Assembly (NCBI RefSeq): GCF_024584805.1
Contig: NZ_CP075715.1
Coordinates: 6,357,526-6,421,525, forward strand
Length of the DNA: 64,000 bases
Direction: 5' to 3'
Source: Streptomyces sp. FIT100
Lineage (GTDB): Bacteria; Actinomycetota; Actinomycetes; Streptomycetales; Streptomycetaceae
Shown: positions 1-8,261 of the stretch, piece by piece
Layout: every line of letters begins with the position of its first letter
How positions within the stretch are numbered: position 1 is the first letter of the stretch
Notes under the pieces: generated by a model
The model's input: only the letters and a program-made list of their open reading frames with translations
What the model was told of the DNA's origin: nothing
Databases searched by the model: none
Translations under genes and position numbers: made by a program

Positions 1-66
1 CGCACCCGCACCAGCCCGAGGTGTGGCCACTCGGGGTCGGCGGCCTGGAAGACGGTGTGCACGCGA
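1..66 (-). CDS. possible partial coding sequence running off the window start
   Basis: On the minus strand the first ~66 bases translate without a stop into a protein-like string (VHTVFQAADPEWPHLGLVRV). This could be part of a gene whose end lies outside the window. No start codon with a convincing ribosome site is visible upstream, where there is only a GC-rich stretch with a 16-bp direct repeat near 85-123. The family is not recognised. The call rests only on the amino-acid composition of a very short segment. Confidence 0.25.
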
Positions 67-251
67 TGGCCCGGCTCGCGCCGGGCCGAGCCGGGCGTCC
101 AGGGTGAGCCGAGCCGGGCGTCCGGGGCCCCGTGCCCGCCATATCGGCAACGGTGAGGGCCTCGGCGGATGTGTTGAACCTGTTGAGCACCGGCTGTGGG
201 CAACCCGCCGGTCGGGCTCTACTGAGGGAACGCCCCGGAAGGAGATGCACC

Positions 252-1544
252 ATGTGGCAACAGCAGGTCGCCGCCTACCGCGAGAGCCTCGCGCTGATGC
301 CGGACGGGCCGTTTCGGCGGTTCGCCGAGTGGGCCGCCGGGCGGCCCGGCTGCGCCGAGCGGTGGCTGCAGCTCAACGGTCTCGCGCAGAACGCCAAAAT
401 GGCGGAGCATCTCGTGTCGGGGCTCTTCGACGCGGCCGAACTGAACAGACTCGCCGGTCTCTTCGGCGGCATGAACGCTCATCTGGTCTGCGAAATGGCC
501 TCCGACCATCTGGCCATCGGGCTGGCGGACCCACCGCCGCACGACCTCGGTGCCGCGGAGCGACGCGAACTGCTCGTCGGCTTCAACAACGCCACGATGC
601 ACCGGCTTGCGGGCGGTGGGAGTGGCGAGGCCCGCGAGGCCGTGCTGGCGCTGCGGCCGCTCGCGCACGGCGTATCGTTCTTCCGGCAGAGCCTCGGCGG
701 CGGCGAATTCCAGACGCTCGCCGACGCGTTCGAGCGGCTGCACCCCGGGGAGCGTGCCGAGGAGGTGGCGGCCGACGTGCTGCCCGTGCTCACCGCCAAC
801 ATCGAGTGCACCGTCGCCCAGGTGGAGAACGTGCGCGGGCTCGCCTCGGAGGAACTCGTCCGCTCCGGCCTCGTCCGCCGGTACGCAGGGGTGAACCGGC
901 TGCTGACGAAGGAACTGACCGCGGAGGAACTGCTCTCGACCGGGCTGGACACGAGCCTCGCGATCTCCACACTCGGCTATGTTGCCGGCGTCATCGCTGA
1001 ACTCGTCCGCCCGAACCCCGCCTTCGCCGAGGCGATCGACCGGATCGAGGCCACTCTGGAGAGCGCCGCGCTGATCCTGCGCCTCCTCAACGACTGCGGC
1101 ACGCCCCTGATGGAACAGCAGGCCGTGCGGGACGCCCTCCTGGCCCGGCTCGCCGCCACGCTCAGCGACGCCGCCGTATCCGCAGACGCCGCGACGCTGA
1201 GGAACCTGCTGCTGGACGCCGGGCCGCGCGACGCCCTGGCGCGGCTTCGCAAGGACGTCGTCCACGGGGAGTCCAACGTCTGCCTCGACGGCCTCCGGAA
1301 CCTCCCCGCCACCCCGGACGCACTCCGGCTGTTCGGCGAGCGCCTCGCTCTGGCGGCCACCCGTTACCGTACGGCCTCAACAGTCCTGAACACCCAATTG
1401 AGGTGTCTCTCCAGGCAGTTGGGCGATGCCACGATCTGCACCATGATCGCGCGATGCGTGTCGTTCCACCGGCGGATGTATGCGCGCGCCTACGAGGACG
1501 GCGTCGACGGCGAATACGCGGTGGCGCTTCCCGCCGTCGAGTGA
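252..1544 (+). CDS. unrecognised 430-aa helical protein with NSE-like motif, possible divergent class I terpene synthase
   Basis: The ATG at 252 is preceded by a good ribosome site (GGAAGGAG at about 238-245), so this start is preferred over an upstream in-frame start at 132. The 430-aa product is rich in Ala/Leu and looks all-helical, with no signal peptide. I do not recognise the family with certainty. Residues 280-288 read NDCGTPLME, which fits the metal-binding NDxx(S/T)xxxE pattern of class I terpene synthases. An Arg-Tyr pair follows 91 residues later (371-372), near where these enzymes carry an RY pair. No aspartate-rich DDxxD motif was found in the expected upstream region, so enzyme activity is uncertain. 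The gene converges on a prenyl diphosphate synthase gene and lies beside a terpenoid cluster, which supports but does not prove a terpene role. Confidence 0.8.
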   Translation: MWQQQVAAYRESLALMPDGPFRRFAEWAAGRPGCAERWLQLNGLAQNAKMAEHLVSGLFDAAELNRLAGLFGGMNAHLVCEMASDHLAIGLADPPPHDLGAAERRELLVGFNNATMHRLAGGGSGEAREAVLALRPLAHGVSFFRQSLGGGEFQTLADAFERLHPGERAEEVAADVLPVLTANIECTVAQVENVRGLASEELVRSGLVRRYAGVNRLLTKELTAEELLSTGLDTSLAISTLGYVAGVIAELVRPNPAFAEAIDRIEATLESAALILRLLNDCGTPLMEQQAVRDALLARLAATLSDAAVSADAATLRNLLLDAGPRDALARLRKDVVHGESNVCLDGLRNLPATPDALRLFGERLALAATRYRTASTVLNTQLRCLSRQLGDATICTMIARCVSFHRRMYARAYEDGVDGEYAVALPAVE

Positions 1545-1716
1545 GCGTCCTTGAGGGCGCTCTTCCGGGCTTCTTCTCCAGGCGCAGAGCAGCCGGGACC
1601 GAGGCGCGGACGTGGCCGGGGGCGCGTACAGGTACTCGTCAGGGCGCGCCGGCCCAGGGCCGCCGTGGCACAGATGCGGCCGGCTTCTTCGATCGCGCCG
1701 GCGTCGATCCGTCTCC

Positions 1717-2742
1717 TCACGCGGTCCGGTCGAGCAGGTAGCCGGCGAGCGCGGTCAGGTCGGCCGCCGGGCCGGGTCGGGGTGCGGCCGACTCCATGGC
1801 GTGCAGGGCGCGCCGGTGGTGGGTGCGGGCGTGGTTCTGCGCGTGTCGGAGGCCGCCTGCCTCTGCGACAAGGGCGGCGGCAGCATGCAGTTCGTCTCCG
1901 GTGAGGGGGCGCTCAACGAGCCGGGCGAGGCGGGTCGAGGCCGGGGTCACGGTGGCGAGAGCCGACAGCAGCGGGAGGGTCTTCTTGCCGCGGGCCAGGT
2001 CACCGCCGGCCGGTTTGCCGGTCCGGCGGGGATCGCCCCACATACCGAGGACGTCGTCGACGGCCTGGAAGGCCAGGCCCAGTTCGCTGCCGAACCGGCG
2101 GTAGGCCGCGACGGTGTCGCTGTCCGCCCCGGCGAAGGCGGCGCCCATGGCGGCGCCGGCGCCGAGCAGGGCACCGGTCTTGTCACGGGCCATGGCCAGG
2201 TACTCGTCCACGGTGACCGCTTCGGGCCCGGTGAAGGGGCGTGACTCAAAGGCGAGGTCATCCGCCTGGCCGCGCATCAGAGCTCCGAGGGAGTCCGCCA
2301 GTTCGGTGCAGGCGGTGCCGAGGCCCGTGCGGGCGACGGTGGACAGGGCCAGCGCCAGCATCGCGTCCCCGGCGAGCACGGCGGGCCCGGAGCCGAAGGT
2401 CTTCCACACGGTCGGGCGGCTCCGGCGGAGCTCGTCGCCGTCCATGATGTCGTCGTGCACCAGTGAGAAGCCGTGCACCAGTTCGACGGCGACGGCCGCG
2501 GGCACCGCCACCTGCGCGGTCCCGCCCGCGGCCTCCGCGGCGAGCAACGTGAGCGCGGACCGGACCCCCTTCCCGCCGGGGGCGGAGGCGGAGCTTCCGT
2601 CGGCGGCGCACCAGCCGAAGGCGTACCCGCCCATCCGGGCGAGGGCGGGGTGCAGCCGGCCCACGGCGGCCTTGAGCGCGGGCTCCACGAGGGGTTTGAA
2701 CCGGAGGAGCGGGTCGGGGACGAGGACCGGTGCGCGGGTCAT
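1717..2742 (-). CDS. polyprenyl diphosphate synthase (geranylgeranyl/farnesyl diphosphate synthase family)
   Basis: Trans-prenyltransferase that condenses isopentenyl diphosphate with an allylic diphosphate to make a C15-C20 class chain; the product length cannot be read from sequence. The 341-aa product has the first aspartate-rich motif DDIMD at residues 97-101. The second motif region is DDVLGMWGD from residue 229, lacking the third Asp at the usual spacing, followed by a GKPAGGDLARGKKTLP segment typical of the family. The start chosen is the ATG at 2742, with GGAGG almost touching it (an unusually tight spacing). An in-frame ORF extends upstream to 2910, but that sequence is Pro/Arg-rich and not family-like. 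It is transcribed divergently from the P450-led operon and presumably supplies the prenyl substrate for the cluster. Confidence 0.93.
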   Translation of the reverse strand: MTRAPVLVPDPLLRFKPLVEPALKAAVGRLHPALARMGGYAFGWCAADGSSASAPGGKGVRSALTLLAAEAAGGTAQVAVPAAVAVELVHGFSLVHDDIMDGDELRRSRPTVWKTFGSGPAVLAGDAMLALALSTVARTGLGTACTELADSLGALMRGQADDLAFESRPFTGPEAVTVDEYLAMARDKTGALLGAGAAMGAAFAGADSDTVAAYRRFGSELGLAFQAVDDVLGMWGDPRRTGKPAGGDLARGKKTLPLLSALATVTPASTRLARLVERPLTGDELHAAAALVAEAGGLRHAQNHARTHHRRALHAMESAAPRPGPAADLTALAGYLLDRTA

Positions 2743-3459
2743 GCCTCCAGTGCAACCGCATCCCCCTGCCGTGTGGAACTGCCCCATGGTGCGAAGGTGT
2801 TGAAGACGTTGCACGGTCGGCACCGCACATCGCGGCCGGGTAGATGAGGGAGGCCCCGCTCCCGGCTGGTCACCCCTCGGGCGCCGTGGGCCGGTGGGCC
2901 GGTGGGCCACTGCAGGCCGCTGCTGATCGCTGCCGCCGGCTCTCCGTTGCCGGTGTCGCCCTGTGCCTGTTCTCCGCCGCCGCCCAGCTCGTGAACACCG
3001 ACCGCCGCCACTGGCTGCGTCTGCCCGCCCGATGGCCCTGGACCGACATCATCACCACACGACCGGCAGGCTCCACATCCTCCCGAACCCCGGCTGACCA
3101 GACGCTTCAACCGTCCCGGCCTCCGCCTGAGCGGGGGAGCGGAACCTCTCAAGCCCCTTGAGACTGCTGCCAGTTCGCACTGCATCCTCGAATGCCGACC
3201 CTCGCGATCTCGGCAGATGACCGGCCGGCCTCGTCGAAGAAGGCGGCGCTCGGCCGACGTCCTGGGCCCCGGCCGCCTCTGTGGCGAAAGGCTCGTATCC
3301 ACCCTTTTCCACAGCATCTTGCCAAAGATGGCATATAGGCACACAATAGATGGAATGTCATTTTTGGGCGAGATATTGCCCTCTGGTAGGTGACCAAGTT
3401 CTGCCCACCACCGGTTGCGGTGGCTCTGGATTGGCCTGCGCTTGCGGAAAGGGGCCTCA
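2743..3459. other. 717-bp divergent intergenic region
   Basis: This lies between the prenyl synthase gene (minus) and the first P450 (plus). Open frames here (for example 2844-3161) lack ribosome sites and have no recognisable protein character, so no gene is called. The last ~150 bp (about 3300-3380) is noticeably A/T-rich for this genome, as expected for a promoter region. Confidence 0.6.
3319..3347 (+). promoter_or_regulatory. candidate promoter for the terpenoid operon
   Basis: A TTGCCA hexamer at 3319-3324 (5 of 6 to the -35 consensus) is followed after 17 bp by CACAAT at 3342-3347 (4 of 6 to the -10 consensus). It lies in the local A/T-rich stretch about 110 bp ahead of the P450 start at 3460. 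This is a pattern match only. Confidence 0.35.
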
Positions 3460-4791
3460 GTGGCGTCACGAAGTGTTCCTCCGCGGGCGCCTGGCGCCTG
3501 GCCGCTGCTAGGACACGCGCCCACCCTCATGCGCCGCCCGCTGGACTTCATGCGGTCCTTGGCCGACCTCGGCGACGTGGTGCGCGTACAGCTGGGCATG
3601 GTGAACGCCTACGTGGTTACGCATCCGGAGCTCGTCCACCAGATGCTGGTCACCGATGCTCGCGAATACTCGCGTGGACTCGCCCACAGCAGGTCGAGGA
3701 CGCATTTCGGGAACGGGCTGGTGTTCAGCGACGGAGAGATCCATCGTCTGCGCCGCCGGATGATTCAACCTGAATTCCGCCACGCGTCCCTGGCCCGGCA
3801 TACGTCGGTGATGAAGTCGGCCGTCGCCGACGTCACGGCCACGTGGCGCCATGGGAAGCCGCTGGAGATGACGGATGAGATGGCTGCGCTGGCGTTGGAA
3901 ACAGTAACGCGGAGCTTATTCACCGACCTCACCGAGGACTCCGCCCGCGCCATCCAGCGCTCGGTGCCGATCCTGATGCGGGGCGGTATCCAGCGGGTCG
4001 TGGCTCCCCTTTGGACGGCTCGGTTGCCGCTGCCTGTCAACCGCCGCTTCCGGCGGGCCTTGTCCGACGTCGGCGTAGTGGTAGACAACGTGATCAGCGC
4101 CAGCCGGTCCGGCCGTGACAACTGCGGTGACCTCTTGTCCACGCTCCTCCATGCTCGGGGAGAGGACGGCAGGACGCTGAGCGATCAGGAGATCCAAGAC
4201 GAGATCGTCGCCTTCTACATGGCCGGGGTGGAGACCTCCTCCTCGGCCCTTGCGTGGCTGTTCTACGAGATCGGGCGGAATCCGGGGATGGAAGACCGTC
4301 TCCACTCGGAGCTGGACAGCGTGCTCGATGGCAGGACTCCCGAGTACGGCGACCTTCCGCGGCTGGAGTACCTCGGCAGAATCGTCTCCGAGGTGCTGCG
4401 CGAATACTCGATCTGGTTCCAGATGCGGCGCACGCGTCGCCCGGTGCGGCTCGGCAGCGTCAGGCTGCCCGCCGGGGCCCAGATGATCTACAGCCCCTAC
4501 CTTCTGCACCACGATCCGCGCTGGTTTCCCGAGCCCGACCGTTTCGACCCCGACCGGTGGTTACCCGAGAGGGTCCAGGACATTCCCAGGCACGCGTTCA
4601 TGCCGTTCGGTGCCGGCTCGCACACATGTATAGGGGGCAACTTCGCGGTCGTCGAGTACATGACGGACCTCGCCGTCATCTGCTCGCAGTGGCGTCTGCG
4701 CCCGGCTCCGGGACACGCGGTCCACAAGGAGATTCACGCGACCGTACACCCCGGCAGGCTCGTGATGATCCCTGAACGGAGACACCGCTAG
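3460..4791 (+). CDS. cytochrome P450 (first of two, terpene-oxygenase-like)
   Basis: Haem-thiolate monooxygenase of 443 aa, soluble, needing partner ferredoxin/reductase not encoded here. The start is the GTG at 3460, with a GGAAAGGGG ribosome site five bases upstream; the ORF opens earlier at 3415 without one. The proline-rich N-terminus followed by PLLGHAP matches bacterial P450s such as pentalenene oxygenase. Diagnostic motifs are present: I-helix AGVETS, K-helix EVLR, and haem loop FGAGSHTCIGG with the axial Cys at residue 390. It is the first plus-strand gene of the cluster, separated by 167 bp from the cyclase-like gene. The substrate is presumably the cluster terpenoid (inference). Confidence 0.95.
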   Translation: MASRSVPPRAPGAWPLLGHAPTLMRRPLDFMRSLADLGDVVRVQLGMVNAYVVTHPELVHQMLVTDAREYSRGLAHSRSRTHFGNGLVFSDGEIHRLRRRMIQPEFRHASLARHTSVMKSAVADVTATWRHGKPLEMTDEMAALALETVTRSLFTDLTEDSARAIQRSVPILMRGGIQRVVAPLWTARLPLPVNRRFRRALSDVGVVVDNVISASRSGRDNCGDLLSTLLHARGEDGRTLSDQEIQDEIVAFYMAGVETSSSALAWLFYEIGRNPGMEDRLHSELDSVLDGRTPEYGDLPRLEYLGRIVSEVLREYSIWFQMRRTRRPVRLGSVRLPAGAQMIYSPYLLHHDPRWFPEPDRFDPDRWLPERVQDIPRHAFMPFGAGSHTCIGGNFAVVEYMTDLAVICSQWRLRPAPGHAVHKEIHATVHPGRLVMIPERRHR

Positions 4792-4958
4792 ATGCACACG
4801 CTTGCGAGGGGACCACGCCTGGGCCACGCGGGGGCATGGAAACGGCATGCGTCCGCCGGTGGTTCACGCCTTCTCCTCGCGCGAAGGAACCTGTCTGCCG
4901 TGTGGAGCGCTGCTGTTCCGCACTCGGGGAACGACGAAAGAATGCGAGGAGGTCGGCC

Positions 4959-5987
4959 GTGAAAGGACCCCACAGCTCGCGTGCGCCTTCATTCCGCTGG
5001 GGAGAGGCGACTGCCTGGGTTCTCAACGGTTCGAGTTGGAGCAACCTGATCGGCCCCAGAGAGCACCCCGACTCCTACCCGGAAATCCATACGGCGATGC
5101 GCGACAGCCCGGATGAGTGGTGGGTCAATGAGCGAGTCGACCGTGAGGCCATTGAAGTCGGCTGCGTCATGCTGGAATTGCTCTCGCCATCAGGCCCCAC
5201 GGATCGGGACCGGGAGTCCCTGGCCCTCCTGATGGGCCTGACCGCACTCAATGATTCCTACAGCGTCCAGGATCGATACGAAGACATCTTCGCGAAGCGT
5301 CTGTGCGGACACTCGGTCAATGACTGGATCTCGCGGGCATCGGCTGCCACTGATTCATGGACCGCGCAGCAGATCCGCGACTGCCTACGAGTGCAGGTGC
5401 GCGCGCTCACCGCCCAACGCAGGAAATCATCTTCCTCTACGCAATTCCCGGACGCAGTCGAGCAAGTGCGTCGCAATCGCACGGACTACCGCGAGTATCT
5501 ACGGTGGCGGACGGCCGAGGGATGCTACTACGGCGTCATGTTGATGGCTGCTGTGGCCTCCGGAACAGAAATCCGAGACATACCGGAAAAGAGAATCTTC
5601 GACACCCTGGAAGCTGCCATCGTCAGCTTTGACGTCCATGGTTTCCTGCGGCATACGCACGAGGACGAGACAGGTAACATCCTCCCCTACCTTCCAGGCG
5701 ATCACATGCAAAGGGTGAACGCCTGCCTGGAATTGTTCACCAGGCTGTACCGACTGACCGCACATGCGTCAGACATCACAGCGGGCCAGAAAAGCTTCCT
5801 GCTGCGCTACATGACCAGTGCCGCACTCGTCACCTACATGCCCCTGAGATGGTCGCGAACGACACCGCTCCACCTGGCGTCACCCATCCCCGTGCCCGAC
5901 GGCTGGACCCACGTCACAAACGAACCGCACCAGGCATTCACCTACAGCGACACGCTCACCCTTGGAGACGATCATGGAATTGACTGA
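4959..5987 (+). CDS. divergent class I terpene synthase-like protein
   Basis: The GTG at 4959 has GAGGAGG seven bases upstream; the longer ORF from 4836 has no such support. The 342-aa product follows the order of bacterial terpene synthases. There is a D-rich region at 98-109 (NDSYSVQDRYED, Asn replacing the first Asp), and a diphosphate-sensor-like REYLRWRT at 178-185. An NSE-equivalent region at 224-237 reads FDVHGFLRHTHEDE, followed by GN, where canonical enzymes have NDxxSxxxE. Both metal motifs are therefore degenerate. It may be a cyclase with altered metal binding, a cyclase acting by another mechanism, or an inactive relative. Its last 14 bases overlap the methyltransferase gene, implying coupled translation. 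Confidence 0.85.
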   Translation: MKGPHSSRAPSFRWGEATAWVLNGSSWSNLIGPREHPDSYPEIHTAMRDSPDEWWVNERVDREAIEVGCVMLELLSPSGPTDRDRESLALLMGLTALNDSYSVQDRYEDIFAKRLCGHSVNDWISRASAATDSWTAQQIRDCLRVQVRALTAQRRKSSSSTQFPDAVEQVRRNRTDYREYLRWRTAEGCYYGVMLMAAVASGTEIRDIPEKRIFDTLEAAIVSFDVHGFLRHTHEDETGNILPYLPGDHMQRVNACLELFTRLYRLTAHASDITAGQKSFLLRYMTSAALVTYMPLRWSRTTPLHLASPIPVPDGWTHVTNEPHQAFTYSDTLTLGDDHGID

Positions 5988-6843
5988 CTACCTGCAACTT
6001 GTCGCCGACCGGCAGGCACGTACCAACCGGTACGCGGAGGCGGTGCCGGCCTTCTACGGCATCGTGACACCGGTCTACCGTCACATCTGGACCGACTCAT
6101 TCCACTTCACCTGGTTCAACGGTGAGGAGAGTCTTCTCGAAGCTCAATTACACCAGCAGCAACGCCTGGCCGACGACTCAGGGTTTCGACCCGGAATGCG
6201 CGTCCTGGACGTCGGGTGCGGAATCGGCGGCCCTACGAAGGCGGTGGCCGTCATGACTGGTGCTCACCTCACAGGCCTCAACATCACACCGGCCCAGATC
6301 GACGTCGCCGCCCGGGAATGCGATTCGACGAACCGGCACCTCGTCGACTTCGCCGTCGGAGACATGATGAAAATCCCCTTCCCGGCCCAGCACTTCGACG
6401 GTGTCTGCACCTTTGAGGCCATCTGTCACGCGCCCGAGAAGAGAGGAGCGTATGCGGAAATCGCGCGTGTCCTACGAGACGGCGGCGTTTTCATCGGCAT
6501 GGACTGGTTCGTCCCTGACGGTCTGGACCGCGAGCGCTACGACGAAGTCATCGAGCCGATGTGTCAGACCGTGGCCATCCCCGACCTCATCTCCGTCGCA
6601 GAATTCCGTCGGAATATGGCAGCCTTCGACTTCACTGTGGACTTCGTAACGCCGTACGACCAGATGGGAGATATCAAACCCAACTTCGAGCGCTTCGCCG
6701 ATGCCAAGCAGGGGGTCTCATCGATGAAGTCGGGTGCTCAGATGGAGATGATGATCGACGCACTCGACCTGATCCGAAAGGCCATCGACCGGGGCGATCT
6801 CATCCTGTCCTACTTCAAGGCCCGCAAGACCGGTGCCGCGTGA
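5974..6843 (+). CDS. SAM-dependent C-methyltransferase (sterol/prenyl-diphosphate methyltransferase-like)
   Basis: The ATG at 5974 has GGAGA five bases upstream; the TTG at 5962 is the only longer option. The 289-aa product has the class I methyltransferase fold. The SAM-binding loop is LDVGCGIGGP (Asp at residue 79), then motif II-like DGVCTFEAICHAPEK and post-I VGDMMKIPF. The N-terminal FYGIVTPVYRHIW and SFHFTWF region resembles sterol C-24 methyltransferases and the bacterial enzymes that C-methylate geranyl or isopentenyl diphosphate. A plausible role is methylating a prenyl diphosphate or a terpene double bond. It overlaps both neighbours: 14 bp with the synthase-like gene, and GTGA with the next P450. 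Confidence 0.92.
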   Translation: MELTDYLQLVADRQARTNRYAEAVPAFYGIVTPVYRHIWTDSFHFTWFNGEESLLEAQLHQQQRLADDSGFRPGMRVLDVGCGIGGPTKAVAVMTGAHLTGLNITPAQIDVAARECDSTNRHLVDFAVGDMMKIPFPAQHFDGVCTFEAICHAPEKRGAYAEIARVLRDGGVFIGMDWFVPDGLDRERYDEVIEPMCQTVAIPDLISVAEFRRNMAAFDFTVDFVTPYDQMGDIKPNFERFADAKQGVSSMKSGAQMEMMIDALDLIRKAIDRGDLILSYFKARKTGAA

Positions 6844-8261
6844 ACTGCGCACGGCCCCCTCGGCAGGCGAGAGGGCCTACGCCGGGGGCGGGGATCCCGC
6901 GGATGCCGGGCGGCCACCCGTTCCTCGGGCACGCGCTGCAGCTGCGCTCCCGGCCACTGGAGTTCGTCCAAGCGCTGAGGACATACGGGGACATCGTCGC
7001 GTTCCGGCTGGGTCCGAGGGATGCGTACGCGGTCAACCATCCGGACCTCATCCGCCGGATGCTGACCACCGAAGCCAAGAGCTTCGCGAAAGGAAGGATG
7101 TTCGAAAAAGGGCGGCTGGTGGCCAGGAACGGCTTGTTCACGTCGGAGGGCGACTTCCATCTGCGGCAGCGCCGGATCATCCAGCCGCTGCTGCGCCGGG
7201 CGCACATCCAGCAGTACACGGTCACGATGCGGGAGATCGCGCACGCTCGGGTGGAGACCTGGCGCGATGGCCAGGAAATCCGCATGGACCGGGAACTGTT
7301 CGACGTGGCGCTGGACACGGTCACGCGGGTGCTGTTCTCCACCCGGATCGGTGACCACGGGGCTGCGGCCGTGTACCGCTCGCTGCCCGTCCTCTTGGAA
7401 GGACTCGGTAGGCGCGCCGTGGCACCGATCGACCTCCTGGACAAGCTGCCCACCGTCATGAACTACCGCTTCGCCAGGGCGCTTTCCCAGATGCGCCGCG
7501 TGATCGAGCACATCATTTCCGAATACCGCTCCCGCGGCGCCGATGCCGATGCCGACGCCGGCACTGCGGACCTGCTGGCGGCGCTGCTGGCGGCGCGCGA
7601 TGAGGAGACCGGCGAAGGCATGAGCGATGAGCAGGTGTACGACGAGGTCGTCACCATGCTCATCGCCGGAACCGAGACCACCGCCGGGGCACTGAGCTGG
7701 GCGTGCTACCTGCTGAGTCGGCACCCGCGCATCCAGCAGCGCCTCCAGGCCGAGCTGGAGGAGCAGCTGGGCGAGCGGGATGTCGTCTTCGAGGACTTGG
7801 GAAAGCTCCGGTTTCTGCAGCAGGTGATAGCCGAAACACTGCGCCTGCACCCGTCGACGTGGATGCTCATGCGCAGTCCTGTCGCGGATGTCGAACTGGG
7901 AGGGCATCTCCTGCCTGTCGGCTCGACCGTGCTGTTCTCGATCTACGCTCTGCAACGCGACCCGTCGCTGTACCCGCGCCCGGATGAGTTCGACCCGGAC
8001 CGCTGGGCGCCCGAACGTGCAGCGCTGATCCACCGGGACGCGTACATCCCCTTCGGGGCCGGTATTCGCGGATGCGCGGGTGAACAGTTCGCCCGCGCCG
8101 AAATGGCCATCATCCTCGGCGTCATACTTCGCCAGTTCATCCTGTGTCCGGGATCCGGTCCACCCGCGCGGCCGATCGTTCGGCTCATCCCCATGCCCAG
8201 CGCCATGCCGCTGATCGTCCACCGCCGACCGCGAGGCCCCGGTTTTCAGGAGGCCCGGTGA
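6840..8261 (+). CDS. cytochrome P450 (second, pentalenene-oxygenase-like)
   Basis: The start is the GTG at 6840, which shares bases with the TGA of the methyltransferase (GTGA overlap), so translation is probably coupled; the same frame is open far upstream but that part is antisense-like. The 473-aa product carries GGHPFLGHAL near the N-terminus, I-helix AGTETTAG, K-helix ETLR, and the haem loop FGAGIRGCAGEQFA with Cys 412. It resembles the first P450 in layout, suggesting two successive oxidations of the same scaffold. It ends in another GTGA overlap with the cyclase-like gene. Confidence 0.95.
   Translation: MNCARPPRQARGPTPGAGIPRMPGGHPFLGHALQLRSRPLEFVQALRTYGDIVAFRLGPRDAYAVNHPDLIRRMLTTEAKSFAKGRMFEKGRLVARNGLFTSEGDFHLRQRRIIQPLLRRAHIQQYTVTMREIAHARVETWRDGQEIRMDRELFDVALDTVTRVLFSTRIGDHGAAAVYRSLPVLLEGLGRRAVAPIDLLDKLPTVMNYRFARALSQMRRVIEHIISEYRSRGADADADAGTADLLAALLAARDEETGEGMSDEQVYDEVVTMLIAGTETTAGALSWACYLLSRHPRIQQRLQAELEEQLGERDVVFEDLGKLRFLQQVIAETLRLHPSTWMLMRSPVADVELGGHLLPVGSTVLFSIYALQRDPSLYPRPDEFDPDRWAPERAALIHRDAYIPFGAGIRGCAGEQFARAEMAIILGVILRQFILCPGSGPPARPIVRLIPMPSAMPLIVHRRPRGPGFQEAR

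Noticed and set aside
1717..2910. Longer prenyl synthase start at 2910
   Set aside because: The extra 56 residues are Pro/Arg/Gly-rich and not family-like; the conserved protein begins at the ATG at 2742.
2844..3161. 105-aa plus-strand ORF in the divergent intergenic region
   Set aside because: No ribosome site, low-complexity Pro/Arg composition, and the region fits a promoter area better.
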